In this document: positions 1 to 10,860 of the stretch, piece after piece
Layout: each line of letters opens with the position of its first letter
Position numbering within the stretch: the first letter of the stretch is position 1
Notes under the pieces: generated by a model
What the model was told of the DNA's origin: nothing
The model's database searches: none
The model's input: the letters and a program-made list of their open reading frames with translations, nothing else
Program-made: the position numbers and the translations under genes
NCBI GenBank assembly: GCA_019188255.1
Contig: JAETXT010000004.1
Location: 2,852,001 to 2,916,000 of the forward strand
Origin: Verticillium longisporum
Lineage: Eukaryota; Ascomycota; Sordariomycetes; Glomerellales; Plectosphaerellaceae
Direction: 5' to 3'
Length of the DNA stretch: 64,000 nucleotides

Positions 1-1353
1 GTCACAGTCGGTTTAGCAGTCGATTTTCCCTTGGGAGTATCGATCGGGACGTTGTGTAAAGATGGAGGAGGAGAGAGTGTGCACTCGAGAGCAAGTATGT
101 CCAGTTGGCCTCTAGCTTGGTCTTCGTGGATGGATGCCGGCGGCGAGAGAGTGCACTCTGGTTGAGCCATGGAGAACAGGGTGATGTCAAAAGCTGGTGC
201 CCCACGAATTAGATATTCATATGGTGCGAGGGAGATGCTCAAGAGTTGGCAAATTTTAGGGACGATGTATTCAACAAGGTGGACTATCACAGCAAAACGC
301 ATCTGCAGCAAGTGAACCTATGTACTTGTGTACGATGAAGTTGGTAGAAGGAAGCACCATGGGTGTCAGTCTTCGCCGGCTCAGTACCTGCGAATCTGAA
401 GGACGTCAAAGCTGCCTGGGTATGGCTCCAGGACTCGACCAAATGCGACTTCCAAAACGATCAAGAGCATGGCAAACCGCCACTCTCAATCGTTTTGCAA
501 GAAGCACATACAAACATGAGAAGGAAAGAGGCAGGCGCACCCTCGTGGAAACCTCAAAGTGACCAGGTGGACCTTCCCACACGCCCTCTTTTCATTGTAG
601 CGAGGTCCACCAGTTCGCCATTGAACAGTCGGTACCTGCCGGACGATATCTGGTGACCACCAGACCCCCTGCCGTCAAGCAACGATGGCAGGCGAAGTGC
701 CGGACGATGGCGGCGTAGAGTGGCGACTCAGGGCGCCTACCTTCTAGACATGGACTGATAGATGTAGGTAGTTGAAGGTGGATGCGAATAGAAAGGGTCA
801 GATGTAAAACTAATGCGTCGAGAGCACAAAATTGGCTCTCTATACATCAATGCCGAGCAAGACGTGAAGCTGCAAGAGTAGCTTTTTATGGTTGAGGTTA
901 AGGCCCTTGGCGTGGAGTAATGTCTTGTTTCACCTTGATTCACCGCCACCAGAGTACCCCGCGCACGTTCCCTTGGACTTGGACCTCTGGCTCCCGCTCC
1001 CGCTCCCGCACCAGAGAGTCAACCCGCTGATCCTGACCTGGCCTAAGCAGTTCTCGCAATCTGGTTACTATTTCCAACGACGCCCGTCTTTTATTCGCAA
1101 GAAACCGGATACTCACAAAGTACCCGTACCGGCCGGTGCAGTCTCCAACTCCGTCTTTCTTCAGTCCGTCACCTCTGTGGAGGCACCGACCGTCGGGCCA
1201 GGAAAGGGCAACGACTGTTGAGGGCGAACACAACCGCTACCAGCATCTCACCAGCCAGACTCAGCTTAGACTGCTGTGTCTGACCTGAGCCCTCTCTTTT
1301 CATAGGTGAAGAAGTCTCGCCCTTTGAGACGTGGCCCTCCACCAACCGCCATC
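1..1353. other. left-edge intergenic / possible 5' leader of the MOB gene
   Basis: No open frame here has a convincing start, length or recognisable motif. A splice-acceptor-like pyrimidine run ending in CATAG lies at about 1295-1305 and is followed by a frame that joins the MOB coding sequence, so the 5' leader may contain an intron or the protein may have an extra upstream exon. I could not identify that exon. Confidence 0.4.
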
Positions 1354-2290
1354 ATGTCAACTTCTTCTACCTCGGAGACGTTGCCCGTGTGGCTCAACCC
1401 CGCATATTCGCGGCAAATTGTCAAGGGCAACCTCATGACCCTGAGTGCGAGACCAAAGACTGTCGAGCAGGGCGAGTGGATAGCACACCACGGTCAGTCG
1501 TTTGTGGAGCGCGTTCAACGTATCCTCATTAACCCGTTTTCAGTCGTCGAGCACTACCGGAATCTTTGGAACTTCGTCCGTGTTATTCATGAGAAGGAGG
1601 AGGACGGCACCACCATTTGCAATGTCAACACCTGCCCCAAAATGTCGGCAGGGCCGTATGTTGAATACCCCTAACTCGGCTTCTACAAGGGCTGCCTAGC
1701 CATCCCCAGTACTGACCCCCTTCAGGAACCATTCCTACACCTGGCTCAACAACCGCTACCAGCCCGTTGAGCTCCCTGCACACGAGTACATGACCTTGAT
1801 GCAGCGCTGGATCGGCGGCAAGATCAACGACACCAACCTCTTCCCTACCGATCCCAACGGCGTCTCCTACGCGCCCAACCCCTCTCTGACCAGCAGCTCC
1901 AGCACATCCTCGCTGGCTGACCCTGCTTCGGACGCCGGCGCTCCTCCGGATGAGGACTGGGTCGGTCGCCGCAGCGGGTTCCCCAAGGAGTTCGCCGGCG
2001 TGTGTCGGACCATTTTCCTCCAGATGTTCCGTGTGTACGCGCATCTCTATCACAACCGCTTCGTCGACCAGCTCACCCACCATAACATGAAGAAGCAACT
2101 CAACAGCTGCTTCAGCCACTTCGTGCTGACGGCAACAGCCTTGGATCTGTTGAAGAAGGAAGATCTCGAGCCCATGCAGGGGCTCGTGGACCTGTGGGCG
2201 GCGAGTGGCACCTTTCCGCCCGAAAGCAAGGCCTATCAATATGCAAACCTCGAGAATGGAAACAAGATTTGGAAACTTGCGGCCTTTTGA
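1354..2290 (+). CDS. MOB1/phocein-family kinase activator (MOB2-like)
   Basis: Three exons are inferred: 1354-1492, 1544-1655 and 1726-2290, giving 271 residues. The introns are 51 and 70 bases with GT...CAG ends. The first is a multiple of three, so the frame reads through it, but removing it restores the family's HHVVEHYRNLW stretch. MOB proteins are small zinc-binding adaptors that activate NDR/LATS-type kinases controlling cell polarity, septation and mitotic exit. Visible family features are the CPKMSAGP motif with its zinc-ligand cysteine, the tryptophan and FPT segments near LMQRWIGGKINDTNLFPTD, and the paired histidines in VYAHLYHNRF. A serine/alanine-rich insert of about 30 residues follows the FPTD segment. 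The start at 1354 has the good fungal context GCCATCATG; an in-frame GTG at 1306 or an upstream exon cannot be excluded. It resembles the divergent fungal MOB2 type more than MOB1 or phocein, but the subfamily is inferred. Confidence 0.85.
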
Positions 2291-2661
2291 GCACGTCGCC
2301 ATCTCGTATAGAGATCGGCCACCGCGAGACACGCTCGGCGGAAGACGAGCTTGAGACGAATGGAAATGGGAAACAGCAGCGGGCTGTACTGCAGACCTCA
2401 ACGATCATAAGCAAGCAGCAAGCGAAGCGATTATCATATTGAGAGAGATCTGGTAATGAAAGGAGACACGTCCTTGACCGAACATTCCTGTTGCTACGGT
2501 ACACCGCACAATTTTCAAGGAAAGTCTTGATGAAACCGTACATCCTGTACCATCCATCACTGCAGGTTCTATTGATAAAACACTGAGCCTAACTCAGCAT
2601 GTTCGACGAGGAGAGATGCGAAGGAATGCAAAAAGCATCAGGGCGAATCCGTTACCACATG
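2291..2661. other. 3' flank of MOB gene up to tRNA
   Basis: Contains the presumed MOB 3' UTR. The rest is unique sequence with no gene or repeat that I can see. Confidence 0.4.
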
Positions 2662-2733
2662 TTCCGAACCAGGGAATCGAACCCTGAGCCTGACGGTGAG
2701 AGCGTCAAATGTTAGCCATTACACCAGTTCGGA
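2662..2733 (-). tRNA. tRNA-Glu (anticodon CTC)
   Basis: Read on the minus strand, the acceptor arms TCCGAAC and GTTCGGA pair perfectly over seven bases. The D-arm/A-box region is GTGTAATGGCTAACAT. The anticodon stem TGACG/CGTCA closes the loop CTCTCAC with anticodon CTC. The T-arm is CAGGG TTCGATT CCCTG (B box). The discriminator base is A. Length is 72 bases with no intron. CTC decodes GAG (Glu). It is a lone tRNA between the MOB gene and a long gene-poor stretch. Confidence 0.97.
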
Positions 2734-5532
2734 TGTTGTTGAAATCGCTCAAAATCTAGGCATCTAGATGGAGATTCCTGCTGGTAATTTTTGTCCGTTG
2801 CCTCTCCGTGTTGCGCTCGGATAACGCATCATACGCATAGCGCCCTGTTTGCTGCATCATGTCTCATGTCTCGGAACGAAGCACTGTAACCATACCTTGC
2901 TAGACGAATCGTCTCGCGTCCTGCAAGGAACAAACTCAAATGCAGTATTGGCAGACTGCCTGTCAACGTGACAAGTCTGACCGTTCCGCTGGACTCCGCC
3001 GGGCAATGTCGCGCAGTGACCTGTCTCTTGAACTGGCGTCCCAGCTTCTCGACTCAGCGGTGCGACGACGGCCGTCAGCTGAATCCTCGGCACGGCATCT
3101 CCTTATCAGCAGCCACCGAAAAGCCCATCGTTCGTCATAGACCTTGCCGACGGCCGCCTCGAGGCTCATTTCATTTCCTTGACGGTCCGCCCGTTGATGA
3201 GACCGGGGGGGCCACCAACAGACACGAACCAGGGGGGTGGAGGGGTTGTCTGCGCGCTGTGGGCGATCTGCCGCCCACCGCGCATCATCGCCAATCCGGA
3301 ACGCAAACGGTCACCGAAAGCTGGGTCGATATTTCGGAGGATTGACAGGCGGGGGGATGACCAGGGCCAGGCCCCCCTCCTCCCCCCCAATATACGGGAG
3401 AAAGCTGCAAACGAAACAAAGCGATCAACGACATCCACAGTTGCATCGTCTGTCAGCGATCGATGAAGCCCTTTGGAGGCTGAGCAAAATCCAAAAAACA
3501 AAGCAAGCAATACCGTGGGGTGGCTGGTGGACACAACTCTTTCTGCAGCAGCGGCTCCTTGGTCTGTCTCCTGCAGAAAGATGCAGGCAGACGCGACAGA
3601 TCGACTGACGAACGGGACATGCGCAACCTGCCTGCAGTAGCTGCCTGCAGTAACGTGCATCGTAACCGACCTTCTTCATCTCGCCGACATGCACCATCGC
3701 CACACGCCGGTCGGCACCACTGCAGGAACACATTGCTCTCCACGAGCACGATGTACGTTTTGGTCCCTAAGCTTGTCTCGTCTGACTCCAACCGAGGCCC
3801 GGCTCCATTCCAGAACAGCCCCAGCGGCCCTCCCATCACCTCATGGCGCAGGCCAAGGCTCAGCATCCCCCCGGGATGCATCGCTCCGCAAAAGCAACAG
3901 TCCCAAGCACTAACGAGGATCCGGCACCTGATTGGGGAACCGCTTCTGTCTTCGTCGTCGCGCTACCTCTCTAGCTTCAGCCGCTACATCTGAGACCGGA
4001 AGAAAAAGAAATTAGTACTAGCAAATGGGCTTGGTCCCTCAGCTGGCGCTCCCTTGCTCTGGCTGTTCTGGCTGCTGTGGTGGTCCCCTGGTCCTTTTTC
4101 GGCCTGCTCGCTCTGCTCCGATCTCTCCAAGCCTCCTGGATCATGTTTGTGCCGTCTCAAGCATCTGACTGGCTCGACGCATCCGCCACCTGTCGCACTG
4201 ACTTGCTTCTTTGCATCGCTCAACAGGGACAATCCTGGGCTGCGATTTCTTTACAGCACTATGGAGTGGCCTTGGTCGGTTCCAACGCCCTGTCGACCAT
4301 CGGCCGATAGCCGATTGCCCTAATTTCCAATATGCGCAGAGACTCACGTACGTAGAGACGCAGGGACGACATCCAATATGACGACTTGCGCGCGTTTGGC
4401 CCAACGCATTTGGCCCAAAACGAGGGACAGCAGCTGAGGTAGCATACGTCTGGATTCTTTGTCCCGCCCTCCACCCTCGCACGGCCGCCTTACACGACAT
4501 GGTCTCTGTTTAGCCTCTGGTCCTGAATCGTCTGCCGTCCACCTGCCCCCCAACATGCCTGGTCTCCCACCACTACCTGTCGTCGAAACGTGGCAGTGGA
4601 GGTCTGTTCCTGTCTGAGCACCAAGAAAGAAACAGGAACCAGAGGTCGCTTACCGTGGAGAAGCTCGACCCGGGGTCCGCTCACACGCTCTGGCCCGCTC
4701 CCCTATGTCTGGCTGGCTCCATATTGGTCGACGAGGTGCGAGAGGCACGTTCAATTCAAATGCTCGTGCCAGCCAGAAGCATTCGCCTTGCAAGGTATCT
4801 CGGTCGTCGCCTCGCCCACTTTCCTGCAAACGGCAGGCGAGCGTCGGGCGGCGGACAAAGAACCCGGCTTGCAGATTTCCTCCCGTGGAGCCCGTCATGA
4901 CTGCGCATCCTTTCTTTCTCAGGAACGGGATGCCTTGCTTGCTTGTGCCGCACAGTTCCCTCCTACCCCTTCATAACCGCATGCCAACCCTCTCCCGTAC
5001 GCATTTGATACGCCTCGACTTGCATGGTTTGTGACGACTTGCTGCCTCTCTCTGGTTTGATGAACGATTCTTCTTTTCGTTGTGGAAATCAAACCCCATA
5101 CGACGGGACTTTTGCCTTCGAGTCCATGACGACCTCCTCAGCCTTAAACCAAACCTGTACTAGTCCTCGCCAGGATATTTACTGTACCGATCTGTACAAC
5201 GCAAGAGCCGGAGTCTACTTCCTACAGAGACACGGCACCGGGTCGCTCTAGCCCCTCTTCCTCTACCCCATATGCGATTCATACCCACCCCTCCCGTCTG
5301 AACTACTGTCCCTCCTGGTTGCTGAAGACCCCTTCCCCTCCCACCTTTTTGGATCCGTTGTCTCCTGCAACATCCAGACACTGCTCGAAACCCCATTGCG
5401 CTGGCTGCTGTGTCGGCGCAGCAAGGTCGCCAACTCAACATAGACAAACCACCAGAAGCGTACTCGAGTATTGTTCGTTTGTTCCTTTGAATTCGCCGCC
5501 ACGGCCGCATAGGCCGGTAGATCTTCGTCATC
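2734..5532. other. 2.8-kb stretch without a recognisable gene
   Basis: Open frames here are short, overlap on both strands and have no recognisable motif. Base composition is ordinary, with many pyrimidine-rich runs, and there is no sign of RIP or long repeats. The right part probably holds the promoter and a long, perhaps spliced, 5' leader of the gene starting at 5533. A noncoding RNA could be present, but the sequence gives no direct sign of one. Confidence 0.4.
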
Positions 5533-8139
5533 ATGGGTCTTCTCAGCTTTCTTTCTTCGCGAAAATCGTTCGAAAGATCGTCACGACCGTCCTCCAGCCT
5601 TCAAGGCCAGGCCTACCATGCTACGACGCCGTCGTCACCGCCTGTCCGAGGTACATTACTCTTCCCAACATGCCTCGTTCTCATGTTGACTTGATGATGA
5701 ACAGGGACATATCCAATGATCAGAAATGGAGCAGCAGCATCCCGCGAGCGTCTGCAACGGCCTCGTCAGCAGCCCCAGCAACGCTTGCCATCCCCGGATA
5801 GTGATTCGGATGGTGGTGCACCCGCACCGTTTGTGCCACGCTTTCGAGATGTTGACTTTGAGAGGCCAAGAACTGCCCCCAACGCACCAGCAAGCCTGGC
5901 AAAGCCAAGTCCCCAAAGACGGAGAAACTCTCTCATGAAAGCGCCCCCTGTATCTTTCCGGAAACCCAGAACGGACTCGACTTATTCAAACAAGACGCCC
6001 CTGATCAGCTCGAAACGCCTGTCTGGCACGTCACTGCACAACAATCTGCAAGCGCCATCCGCCCCCTTCTCTCGTGCTCGAACCAATTCTCTTCTCACCA
6101 TGAACACGGGCAAGGGCTATGTTGACCTGGTAGACGCGCAGTCGCAGTATGTGCCTCTGCATTTTCAGACCAGGATCAAGGCCGAAGGAGCAAGAGACTA
6201 CGGCGAGGATGTTGCCGACAGAAACCTCGGCGAGAACGGCTTCGACTTGACCTCACCACAGGCCCAAGCCTTTTATGCCCTGACAGGAACCAATCCGTGC
6301 GAGCCACCAGACAGCTACCCTCCACCCATCTGGACGAGCACCTTTGGTGACAATGGACGACCTTTCCAGCCACAAGCGCCGTATAACTACCCTCGAAGCA
6401 CCACCAGACGCTCATCTCACCATGACTTGGTCAATCCGCTCCTCCAGAACCCCCCTTTTCCATCCTCGTCAGAGTATTCAAGTACAAACGAGCTCTCCAC
6501 ATCACGACTCAGCCTCCACATGTCACAGCCCAGCCGTGTGGATAGGAGGCAGTCTCTAAGCTCATACATTCCCACCGCTCCAACATCGCCCTATAAAGAA
6601 ACGGCACCAAGACGCAAGAGCATGCACAAACCAACGCGAAGTGCTAACCAGCTTGTGAGCAAGGAGCAGCGATCCAGTTTCCGCTCGTCGACAAGCAGCG
6701 GCCTGGGCATCTATTCTCATCTGCTGCCGCAGATGCAACCCGAACCACCAGCCCTGTCTGCGCCTTTCGCGCGAGATTCGGTCATGCTGGCGAAGACGAA
6801 TTATTCTCTGCCGAGCAGCTCGAAGACGAGCAGAAAGACGCACCGCGGCAAGATGAACGATATGCGCTATCCTACTCATGAGGAGGTATTTCAACACGTC
6901 GACTATTCAAGGGATCGAGACGAATATCCCAGGCCCAGTGATGCCTCGCTCTTTGTCTCACCGCTGCGGTTGAACAACTCCCGAAACCACAAGACCGATC
7001 ATGGATACGATTCACCAGATGAAAGCGACGACTGGGTTGATCATTATGAGCTTCAAACCCCCGCCAGCCCCCCGGTGTCCTTGCCTCGTCAGTAGCTTCC
7101 AGAATGTCGTTCCTGATCATAAAGTTGACACGCCACAGAATTCAAGCAACCCATCCGCCCCTGGAAAAAAAGCATCGATGGCGGTTACCAGCGAGCGAAA
7201 AGTCTTGGCCCTCTTCATGGACGCATCAGGCTCGACGAAATTTATGAGCACATCCCAGTCCGAACCAGCAGCCTCAACCAATGGTCGGTATCGTCAAACA
7301 CGCCCACAATATCCAGCACAAGCTCGATACGCTACGCGAGACCAATGTCTCGCCACACGCCAAACACATCGATCGACCTGCCCATCATATCACCGAAGAA
7401 TGTGAGCCGCAGTCTCGTGTCTCGTGGCAGCAATCCTGACGACGTGAGCTCGTACCACACGGCCCTCAACAGCACGGCGCACACGCCGATCATATCGCCA
7501 GTGCGGGTCGACGCCAACTTTAACATTGACGACCATATTTCCTCGGACGACGACGTCGATGCCGATTCATTCATCAGCCGGAAGAAAGACATAGGCGAGC
7601 GCGAACAGGGCCTTTTGTTCCGAAATACGGGGTACGGAGGCGACGGACTCCAGCTCCCTGGTCTACTCGATAGCATCCCCGCTGCGCCGCCCGTTCCGCA
7701 GGCCGTGCACCCAATGCGCCACTCCCGTAGTGCGCCGCTCGCGGTTCTGACTGACACCAGCAGCGGTCGGAGACTGACGCTTGGTGCGAACATCCACGAG
7801 CAGGGATACGCCACAGACGACGCCGTCCATGACGAGATGCCAGAGATGCCAGACGAGCAGCAGGCGAGTTTGCCACGAGAAGACCTGGCGCCGGGACGAC
7901 GGGGGATGAAGAGGATTTCCGCCCTGGGGGCCATACACCAGGAGGAAAGCGCGCCGAAAGTCATCGGCTCGCCGATTGAGGAGGAAAAGGAGGAGAAGGT
8001 AGATATCCGGGCTGCGGTGCGGCTGCGGAAGGAAACCAAGGCGAAAGAGCGCGCTGGAGGCAAGGAAGCCCATGCGAGGGGACGCACGAGGACGAGGTCA
8101 TTGGCTCCCGTCGATGGACGCCTGGCAGGCGATGTGTAA
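5533..8139 (+). CDS. unknown serine-rich, largely disordered protein
   Basis: Three exons are inferred: 5533-5650, 5705-7087 and 7139-8139, giving 833 residues. Intron 1 is 54 bases (GTACAT...ACAG). Intron 2 is 51 bases (GTCAGT...ACAG) and removes in-frame stops at 7093 and 7114. The start context CGTCATCATGG is good, and the N-terminus MGLLSFLSSRKSFERSSR is basic and hydrophobic, possibly a membrane-proximal amphipathic segment. The rest is rich in Ser, Pro, Arg and Thr, with many RxxS-type sites such as RRNSL and RRQSL that would suit basophilic kinases, and a Glu/Lys-rich tail (EEEKEEKVDIRAAVRLRKE) that may form a short helix. I see no catalytic domain. I do not recognise the family; a cytoskeletal, polarity or signalling scaffold is only a guess. 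Both introns keep the frame and exon 3 is clearly coding. Confidence 0.8.
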
Positions 8140-8455
8140 GAGGGAATGACTGAGAATTTTCTTTGTTCAACGGTCCTGGTAGAAGGAAAAGGTTTCAGGG
8201 ACATGGTCAGGTATGGGATATTATGGATGGGATGGTATACCCTGGAGTTCGACGGATGGACTTGGCCGCGGACTCGGCCTGGTGCGGATTACGGACTGGG
8301 AATAGAGAACAACCAACATGAACACTGGAAGCAAGGTTGTTACGAAGAAAGTCTTCGATGAGGATCCAATAATGAATTGAATTTCGACTCTACGTGGTAT
8401 CATGTCTATCGTGTCGCCTTCCCGCTACCCAAGTTCCTATCCAGTCATTTTTGAC
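8140..8455. other. convergent 3' flank
   Basis: Short tail-to-tail spacer between the unknown gene (+) and the asteroid-like gene (-). It should hold both 3' UTRs. Nothing else is seen. Confidence 0.4.
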
Positions 8456-10400
8456 TCAACATTCCTCGCCCAGGATATCGAACGGATTCGAAGAGACCCT
8501 CTTCGCAACCGGGATAGCTACAGCGTCTGCCTTTCTCTTCTTTTCCTTCTTCCTCTCCTTCTCCTCACCCTTGGTCAGGGGCACGAGCGCCCTTTGCTCG
8601 ACGCCCACAAACCCCGCCAAGGGCTTCACCTGGCCCCTGGCGCGCATCTCATCCAGCAGGACCGTGACGTCTTTCACAGCCGGGTACTCTTCCAACGCCG
8701 GCAGCTTCGTAAGCTCCGTCTTCAACCCGGCGAACACAGCCCCCGAAATGGTCTCGTCGCTCGCCACAGCGTCCAGCAGCGACAGGATCTGCGACAGGAT
8801 CCGCAGGGAGTAATAACAAGCCTGCACCTGCGCCGCGAGGTGGATCGTCGACCACAGCGTCTCCCCCTCCGCCCGCGCCGCGAGGTGGATCGTCGACCAC
8901 AGCGTCTCCCCCTCCGCCCGCGCCGCGAAGAACTCCTTGATCGCCGGCACGGCCTGCGCGTCGCGCCCCGCCTCGGCCGCGACCGCCATGTCGAGCCGCA
9001 GCGTCAGCGCCAGCAGCCCCGCCCCCTTTGCCGCCCGGGCTTCTTCCTCAAAGTGCGCCGCGTGTTGCAGCTGGCAGAGCAACGCCTCGGCGCGGGACTG
9101 CGGATCGTCCCACAGCGGGATCTGCTTGCCGGCGTTCGAGGCCGATTGCACGCGGCGGTACTCCCTGATCGAGGCCGCGGCGAACGGATGCGCCGCGCGC
9201 AGCAGGGCGTAGCCCAGCCGTCGCACGTCGAGGCTCGCTTCCCAGGCGCTCGGGCGCGCGGGACAGTCCATGAGGAGGGGCAGGAAGATCAGCGGCTCGC
9301 TGTCTGGCGCCCGGTGGCCTTCTTGACCATCTTCTTCTTCGGGGATGCCGAGGCGGGAGCGCAATGCGGGCGATTGTAGGACGAGCTCTGAGACGCGAGG
9401 GTCGAGGGGCGTGGCGAGGGCCGCAAAGGTCTCGGCGGCTGCGGTCGTCTGTGCGTCGTGGGCGCGGTACGGCCGCAGGAAGGTCTCGTAGGCGGCGTCC
9501 TCGGCCGCGTCGTCACCCTCGGTCGAGGCCCGCTGCTGCGCGGCCTGGAGGAGCTGGGGCAGGGACTTGTAGGGGTCCCGGCTCAACTCGTGGGCGAAGC
9601 GCTGGATGCCTGCCGAGGTGGGGGGTAGGCGCAGGCGTTCAGCAATGGAGGCGGGGCTGTAGCGGGCGGCGATGAGACCGCGATGGCCGTCGAGGGTGCC
9701 GGTCCGCAGGTCGCGGAAGAGGATGACGGCGCCGCGGGGACCGAGGTCGTGGACGAGGAGGTCAGAGTCGGAGGTCAGGACGCAGCCGCCGTGGTGGAGG
9801 GCATGGTCGGCGCAGTAGGCGTCTGCTTCACCCGGGACGAGGCGGATGAGGGGTGCGTACTTTTCCGAGAGGCGCAGGCGTTCGAGGATGGCGGGGACGA
9901 GGAAAGGGGGGTGAGGCGGTTCGCGACGGGCATAGGTTGTGGGAAAGGGTGTCGGGATGAGCTCGTCTGACTCGGACAGCAGGTGAGAGGGGCAGGCTTT
10001 TGGGTTGCTGCTGTGGAGGTTCTGTAGGCGGGTTGAGGACTTGAGAAGGCGATCGAGGCGGACGGGGTGTTTGGAGGCGGGAAGGTAGCCGTCAAAGTAG
10101 ATGGCCGTTCTGGACGAGTCAGCACAGGATCACGGAGCTTGTATGAGTCGATTTGACGAAGGGTGCAGAGCTAGGATACGAAAAAGGGGCTTACACTTTG
10201 GAGCCCTTGGACAGGGCATCCAGCCAGCTTATAGCGGCATCGCAGAGAAGCTTGTGAGAAACCTGGCCGGCTCTGTTGCTTGAGCACAGACTATGGATGT
10301 GATAGGCAAAGGAGGGACCATCAATGATGATCTTGATGCCGGTGAGAAGAGTGTCAACACCATATGGGCCGAGATGGGTGAAGAGATGGGGGATTCCCAT
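8456..10400 (-). CDS. asteroid-type XPG/FEN1-fold domain protein
   Basis: Two exons on the minus strand, 10400-10195 and 10109-8456, give 619 residues. The 85-base intron has GTAAGC...CCAG ends and a CTGAC branch site. The N-terminus MGIPHLFTHLGPYG matches the start of XPG/FEN1-type nucleases, and the XPG-I-like segment VPGEADAYCAD followed by LTSDSDLLV supplies several of the acidic metal-binding positions. The long C-terminal part lacks the usual FEN1/XPG helix-hairpin-helix region and resembles asteroid-domain proteins, a poorly studied fungal and animal branch. Nuclease activity is therefore likely but not certain. The C-terminus is Lys/Arg-rich (KERKKEKKRK), consistent with nuclear location. 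Residues around 225-255 contain a perfect 15-residue tandem duplication. It is divergent from the PRPP synthetase gene. Confidence 0.82.
8831..8920 (-). repeat. perfect 2 x 45-base tandem duplication inside the asteroid-like CDS
   Basis: Bases 8831-8875 and 8876-8920 are identical by eye, and the first nine bases of a third copy follow. The unit is 45 bases, so the frame is kept and the 15-residue block ARAEGETLWSTIHLA occurs twice. Absence of any difference suggests a recent slippage or unequal exchange. Confidence 0.95.
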
Positions 10401-10860
10401 CTCACGAGGCTGATGACAAGGAGATGTGGGGTTGAATAATCATAGAAATTTATCCATGTGATCTATGAAGAAAGTGAATGCTCCAGACATGGAGAGCAAT
10501 GCTTCTCATGATGAGAAGCAGAGATCGTGGTCTGGATGGTGTCTTGACGCAGATTGAGTTTGATTCGCTGTATAGAGATATGTATTCATAAAGCGATACA
10601 CAATGCATAACGCTGGAGAGGAGGCCCCCATAAATACCACAGTGCGCGTCACCCACGACTCCCCCCTCTTGACGTCAGAAGCAATAGCACAGTCTCTTCG
10701 TTCCTCCCCGGACACGGCCCCCCCACCCGGACCCTTCCTTCTCTTCTCTTCTCGTCACAGCTCTCAAAATTTGTTTTCGTCCCTCCTCGCTTCGGAGCTC
10801 CCCTCCTTCAACCTCCTCCAGGCCCTCCGCCATCGCAACCACGCCCGAACTCAATTCACG
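10401..10860. promoter_or_regulatory. shared divergent promoter region
   Basis: A 460-base gap separates the start codons of the asteroid-like gene (-) and the PRPP synthetase gene (+), so both promoters must lie here or in the leaders. The PRPP side is strongly pyrimidine-rich (about 10720-10860), typical of fungal core promoters and leaders. No specific operator was identified. Confidence 0.5.

Noticed and set aside
8402..9379. 325-residue plus-strand frame opposite the asteroid-like gene
   Set aside because: Arg/Pro-rich shadow; the minus strand shows XPG-type motifs.
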